From positions 1 to 64,000 of the forward strand of contig WRJC01000019.1 of NCBI GenBank assembly GCA_009782405.1: DNA of 64,000 nucleotides, given 5' to 3'. Positions 60,761 through 64,000 of the stretch are shown here, piece after piece (positions within the stretch are counted from its first letter, which is position 1; each line of letters starts with the position of its first letter). The translations under genes and the position numbers were made by a program. The stretch is from Oscillospiraceae bacterium. Lineage in GTDB: Bacteria > Bacillota_A > Clostridia > Oscillospirales > WRJC01. Below the pieces are notes generated by a model. The model had not been told where the DNA came from, searched no databases, and worked only from the letters and a program-made list of their open reading frames with translations.

Positions 60761-62428
60761 TTATGTGATGGCGGTCTGCCATTCTTCAAGGTCAACCGCG
60801 CCTATCCTGTGGTAGATAATATCAACCTTTTGGCGGCGGTTGCCTCGCGCTTGGTCGGGTTCGTGTATGATGATACGGTCAATGAACTCGTGGACGATGG
60901 CGGGGGTCAGCTTCTCGATTTCCGTTGTGTAGCGGCGCACCGTGTCAAGGAATTTCCCTATACCGTCAGCCGCTTCCTCTTGCTCGGAAACTTCGGCTTC
61001 AAGTGCCTTGTACGCCTGTTTTAACTCGGCTTGCTCGGCTTCAAACTTCGCGTACATTTTTTCGTAGCGTTCGTCCGTAACCTTGCCGCTTGCGTTATCG
61101 ACATACAGCCGCTCTATCAGCGCGTCCAGTTCCTCAATACGGGCTTTGCTCTTGGCAAGCGTTTTCTTTTTCGTCGCCGTTTCCCGCTTCTGTTCCTGCG
61201 TACTCTTTTCCATCACGAGCCGCACAAACTTTTTTTCGTTCCGCGATACGAAGTCAAGCAGTTCCCGCAAATCGTCAAGCACAACCTGTTCAAGTACGTT
61301 TTCACGGATAAAGTGGCAAGTGCATTTTCGCCCGTGATTGAGATACTGCACGTCTTTTCGGTACTCTGAACAGGAATAAGAACCCTCGTAGCGCGATACG
61401 GTTTTTTCCTTGTTCCATATAACCCTTGTATGGAAATACAGCTTGCTCTCGCAATCGGAACAGTACACCGTACCCGAAAAGATACCCGGCTCGCCGTAGC
61501 GCGGAGATACCCGCTTATGCTCCCGCATACGCCGCACGATTTCCCACGTTTCAATGTCTATGATAGGTTCGTGCGTGTCCTCGAACACCATATATTTGTC
61601 GGGAGTGTTAAGGCGGGGGCGGTTGTCCTTGTACGACTTCGACCATGTTTTGAAGTTGATAGTCTGCCCCAAATATTCCGGCGCGTCCAGTATCTTGTGA
61701 ACCGTTGTAGTATTCCAGAAATACGGGTCTTTGCATTGGCGGGGGCGTTGGACTATGCCGCGCTCGTACTTGTACGCGCTGGGGTTCAGCGTTTTCTCAT
61801 CGTTCAGCATACGGGCAATCTGGGCGGGTCCCAAACCGTCAACCGACATTCGGAAGATTCGGCGTACCACCGCCGCGCTTTCCTCGTCTATGATTAACTG
61901 CTTCGGGTTGTCCTCTGCCTTGCGGTAGCCGTAGGGTGGGATTACCGCCAACCGTTCCCCGTTTTTGCCTTTGGACTGCCATACGGCGCGGATTTTCAGG
62001 CTTGTCGATTTCAGATACCACTCGTTGAAGTAGTTGATTATCGGGGAAAAATCGTTTTCGCCCTCGTCCGAATCCACGTTGTCATGTATGGCTATCAGCC
62101 TTACCTCTAATTGCGGGAACAGTATCTCTTGAAAATACCCGACTTTCAGATACCCGCGCCCGAAACGGCTTAAATCCTTGACTATGACCGTTCCCACGTT
62201 TCCGGCTTCCACGTCCTCAATCATGTTACAGAACGCGGGGCGTTCCCAATCGCCGCCCGAATAGCCGTCATCATAGACAAACTCATAGTTACGGAAACCG
62301 TTGTCCTCTGCGTACTTGGTTAAGATTTTGCGCTGATTTTCGATAGAGTACGAATCCCCCTTGTTCGCGTCCTCGTTGCTCAATCGACCGTATAAATAAA
62401 CCTTTTTATCGTTTGGCTGTCTTTTCAA
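60761..62428 (-). CDS. tnpX: TnpX-type large serine recombinase (resolvase, recombinase and DUF4368 domains)
   Basis: A 555-residue site-specific recombinase. N-terminal resolvase domain with catalytic Ser17 in YLYGRLSNED and later FVYDDGYSGGDWERP, DLSRFGRGYL. A recombinase domain (RIFRMSVDGLGPAQIARML) follows, then a zinc ribbon (YCSDCESKLYF), coiled coil and DUF4368 C-terminus. It excises and integrates the element. The frame reaches ATG 62488, but that ATG lies in the promoter; TTG 62428 has AGAGAGGA five bases before it and gives a sensible N-terminus MKRQPNDKKVYLYG. The gene ends close to the element boundary, as expected. Confidence 0.93.
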   Translation of the reverse strand: MKRQPNDKKVYLYGRLSNEDANKGDSYSIENQRKILTKYAEDNGFRNYEFVYDDGYSGGDWERPAFCNMIEDVEAGNVGTVIVKDLSRFGRGYLKVGYFQEILFPQLEVRLIAIHDNVDSDEGENDFSPIINYFNEWYLKSTSLKIRAVWQSKGKNGERLAVIPPYGYRKAEDNPKQLIIDEESAAVVRRIFRMSVDGLGPAQIARMLNDEKTLNPSAYKYERGIVQRPRQCKDPYFWNTTTVHKILDAPEYLGQTINFKTWSKSYKDNRPRLNTPDKYMVFEDTHEPIIDIETWEIVRRMREHKRVSPRYGEPGIFSGTVYCSDCESKLYFHTRVIWNKEKTVSRYEGSYSCSEYRKDVQYLNHGRKCTCHFIRENVLEQVVLDDLRELLDFVSRNEKKFVRLVMEKSTQEQKRETATKKKTLAKSKARIEELDALIERLYVDNASGKVTDERYEKMYAKFEAEQAELKQAYKALEAEVSEQEEAADGIGKFLDTVRRYTTEIEKLTPAIVHEFIDRIIIHEPDQARGNRRQKVDIIYHRIGAVDLEEWQTAIT

Positions 62429-62460
62429 TATATCCTCTCTTTCCGACAGCCAACAGACGG

Positions 62461-62490
62461 TAATGTATGGCTCAATTATACCATACATTA
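62461..62490 (-). promoter_or_regulatory. Inverted repeat flanking the -10 of the recombinase gene, candidate autoregulatory operator
   Basis: Perfect 10-base arms TAATGTATGG (62461-62470) and CCATACATTA (62481-62490) enclose a 10-base spacer that contains the minus-strand TATAAT (62475-62480) preceded by TATGG. A protein bound here would cover the -10. The -35 (CTGCTA) is weak. Confidence 0.6.
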
Positions 62491-62526
62491 CGCCTGTTAG
62501 CAGCCCCTAAATTGTTAATTTTTCGT

Positions 62527-62730
62527 TTACGCGCCCGGTTTTACGGGGGGTTCGTTTTGTATCAACCTTGCCACGGTTGAAACAATATCTTTTTGCTTGT
62601 TATCGTTGAACCGCGAGGACACGATAAAGACTGAACGCCCGATTTTACGCTCCACGACCTTTACGGGCGGTGCGATGGAAGTGATTGCCGTTTTCGCGGT
62701 CTTTGTTTCGTATGCTAAATTTGTATTCAA
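62527..62730 (-). CDS. tnpW: TnpW-like mobile-element protein
   Basis: A 67-residue protein, ending in ERKIGRSVFIVSSRFNDNKQ and TVARLIQNE, which is the pattern of the small TnpW family found with TnpX recombinases in Tn4451-type elements; function unknown. The longer frame to 62934 would include an N-terminal section without family similarity that overlaps the upstream gene. TTG 62730, behind AAAGGTAAGGA, is therefore preferred. Confidence 0.72.
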   Translation of the reverse strand: MNTNLAYETKTAKTAITSIAPPVKVVERKIGRSVFIVSSRFNDNKQKDIVSTVARLIQNEPPVKPGA

Positions 62731-62924
62731 ATAATCCTTACCTTTCCGCGCATTATGCGCTGTTAAAATTTGTAAATGCCGTTTCTGGACTTCTGGAATT
62801 GTTTTTGTGTATCTAACATCATTTGAGGGAGTTCTATCCGTTCCTACGGACACACCCGTCAAACTGCACAAAAGGAAGCCCGAAAAACGTAGTAAATGCG
62901 TTGGCTGTTCTTTTGAAAACGCTC

Positions 62925-63863
62925 TTAAATGCACGTTTCTTTGTGCATTTTGACGGAGGTTTTTTGACCCTTTTCAAGTTTGATTTTTTGGATTAAATCC
63001 ACGTTGAAATCTTTGCCCTGCGGCGGCTCTATCCGGGCGAAATAGCCTTTATCGGAATATTTCCGCATTAATTGGATAGCGGCGTCGCGCCCTGCGGGGT
63101 CGTTATCAAGGCAAAAGACAAGTTCTTTAATGCCTTTATGCTGATTCAAAAAGAATGGTATCGCCGTGTCGCTCGTTCCCGCCAATGACAGACGGCTGTG
63201 CTGTTTCCATGCGTTTGTGTCGCTCATGTCGGCATTCACAAGGCTTGCGTGGCTCATAAGGTCAATAGCCGATTCATACAGATACAAGCGGTCAGAGGGC
63301 GCACACGCCGAGATATTGAACCCGTACCGTTTATCACTTCCGGGGCAATCGCCGCGATAATCGCCGTGCGTACCCCGTAGGGAAGCGAACCGCACCGCGC
63401 CCTGTTCGTCATGCCCGACAAACACGATATTCCCGCGTCTGTCCTCATATATCTTTTCTTCTTGAATAAGCGAATGAACAATGTCGCTGTCTATGCCGCG
63501 TTTCATGCAAAGATAATCATACAGCCGTAGCATGATACCCGCCTTTTCGGGCAGTATCAGCGTTTTCGGCGGCTCGGCTTCACGTTGGGGCGGGGCTGTC
63601 GGCGGCGTTGCGCCTGTTATGACTTCCACCGCTTCACGGAACGGCATATTTTCAGCCTTTACGAGATAATCTAACGCGCCGAACCCGCCAACGCCGCGAG
63701 AGTGCCAGTAGAACGAAAGGCGGTCAGCTTTGACGGCAAGGCTCTTGTGCTGTTGGCAACGATACCCGCCGCTCATCGGCGCGAACGTGAAACCGTGATA
63801 TTTTTCTAAAAACGCGATAATATCGGCGTTTCGCGCTTGTTCTATGGTTTTGTTATCAATCAT
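62925..63863 (-). CDS. DUF3991 and TOPRIM domain protein
   Basis: A 312-residue protein typical of Tn1549-type conjugative or mobilisable elements. The N-terminal DUF3991 part includes GFTFAPMSGGYRCQQH and FYWHSRGVGGFGALDYLV; the TOPRIM-like half has LYLYESAIDLMSH and ELVFCLDNDPAGRDAA (acidic D-x-D). It is thought to act in element replication or mobilisation (primase-like), though this is inferred. ATG 63863 is behind TAAGGGGG. A 194-bp gap before tnpW shows no convincing gene. Confidence 0.88.
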   Translation of the reverse strand: MIDNKTIEQARNADIIAFLEKYHGFTFAPMSGGYRCQQHKSLAVKADRLSFYWHSRGVGGFGALDYLVKAENMPFREAVEVITGATPPTAPPQREAEPPKTLILPEKAGIMLRLYDYLCMKRGIDSDIVHSLIQEEKIYEDRRGNIVFVGHDEQGAVRFASLRGTHGDYRGDCPGSDKRYGFNISACAPSDRLYLYESAIDLMSHASLVNADMSDTNAWKQHSRLSLAGTSDTAIPFFLNQHKGIKELVFCLDNDPAGRDAAIQLMRKYSDKGYFARIEPPQGKDFNVDLIQKIKLEKGQKTSVKMHKETCI

Positions 63864-63877
63864 TGTGTAAATCCCCC

Positions 63878-64000
63878 TTAAAGACTGTAATCATTACTGC
63901 GTTTCTGTTTCGGCGTTGTCCGCTCTGGGACTGATATTTCGGGCGGTTTCTGTTGCTTTTGCCGTTCTTCCTGCTGTTTGCGCCCTAACTGTATAAAAGA
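63878..64000 (-). CDS. C-terminal fragment of a mobile-element gene cut by the window edge
   Basis: The minus-strand frame is open from 64000 to a TAA at 63878-63880, 40 codons. The sequence is very Gln/Lys/Arg/Glu-rich (RKQQEERQKQQKPPE), as at the C-terminus of relaxases or mobilisation proteins, but it is too short to assign. It lies 14 bp upstream of the DUF3991/TOPRIM start, so is probably in the same operon. Confidence 0.6.
   Translation of the reverse strand, partial: SFIQLGRKQQEERQKQQKPPEISVPERTTPKQKRSNDYSL

Larger units (their letters stand above)
60600..64000. mobile_element. End of an integrated mobile element of the TnpX-recombinase type (left boundary not resolved)
   Basis: A large serine recombinase of TnpX type, a TnpW protein, a DUF3991/TOPRIM protein and the tail of another gene lie in sequence, all on the minus strand, and run off the window. 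This module is characteristic of Tn4451/Tn1549-related mobilisable or conjugative elements of Clostridia. The gap between the GH38 terminator (60588) and the recombinase stop (60761) must hold the end of the element, but no flanking duplication or att core is seen. Codon use in these genes is richer in C and G at the third base than in the A-rich genes to the left. Confidence 0.8.

Noticed and set aside
62731..62934. N-terminal extension of TnpW to 62934
   Set aside because: The extension overlaps the upstream gene, lacks a ribosome binding site and is not part of the TnpW family length.
1..64000. CRISPR arrays, tRNA or rRNA genes
   Set aside because: No regularly spaced identical repeats and no cloverleaf or rRNA signatures were found on reading both strands; a covariance-model scan could still find a missed small RNA.

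Overview
The window looks like chromosome of an uncultured, probably gut-associated, Gram-positive Clostridia (Bacillota). Ribosome binding sites are mostly strong AGGAGG-type, TTG starts are common, and the SRP RNA is the large form with an Alu domain. The gene sets SRP RNA..dnaX-ybaB-recR, rsmG-parA-parB with perfect parS sites, and lepB-rbgA-rnhB-yraN are Bacillota hallmarks. Many genes concern plant or host glycans: CBM6- and CBM9-like secreted proteins, GH5, GH38, a DUF5060/DUF4038 glycosidase, xylulokinase and sugar-binding lipoproteins. No tRNA, rRNA or CRISPR array was seen.

Layout. 1-8.2 kb: URO-D-type methyltransferase, creatininase, comM, a ThuA-dehydrogenase fusion, DUF362, nitroreductase and a CBM9-like surface protein. 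8.2-14.1 kb (minus): an orphan sugar-binding lipoprotein, an MBOAT plus DHHW polymer-acetylation pair and a CBM6 membrane protein. 14.3-19.2 kb: acpP, SRP RNA, two more CBM9-like surface proteins lodged between SRP RNA and dnaX, then dnaX-ybaB-recR. 19.2-26.8 kb: addB followed by a transglutaminase-like lipoprotein, another lipoprotein and a VanY-type carboxypeptidase. 26.8-37.1 kb (minus): a dense, partly overlapping run from xylulokinase through a zincin, lepB, rbgA, rnhB, yraN, an acetyltransferase, a sugar-binding lipoprotein and threonine synthase to a small secreted peptide with its own radical SAM/SPASM enzyme and a metallophosphatase. 37.1-41.5 kb is a visibly A-rich stretch with an MBOAT-DHHW fusion, DUF1858, RNHCP, trmK and rsmG. 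41.5-44.7 kb is the parABS locus plus serS, which suggests the replication origin is not far away. 44.7-49.2 kb holds a membrane protein, a MORN-repeat protein, a third sugar-binding lipoprotein and a cytoplasmic GH5. 49.2-60.6 kb holds a repeat protein behind a long structured leader, a DUF4038 glycosidase, a B12-methionine-synthase-activation-like protein, an FAD oxidoreductase, metY, an MFS transporter and a GH38 mannosidase. From about 60.6 kb to the right edge is one end of a mobile element (TnpX-type serine recombinase, TnpW, DUF3991/TOPRIM protein, partial gene).

Working together: secreted lectin-like proteins and three sugar-binding lipoproteins point to glycan capture, with cytoplasmic GH5, GH38 and xylulokinase handling imported oligosaccharides. 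No ABC permease, sortase or addA gene lies in the window, so those partners must be elsewhere. The features I find least explained are: (1) the MBOAT domain that has lost both signature histidines and is fused to a DHHW domain; (2) the secreted peptide translationally coupled to a radical SAM/SPASM enzyme; (3) the roughly 370-nt leader with a 22-codon ORF and two tandem RNA units that differ by compensatory changes.
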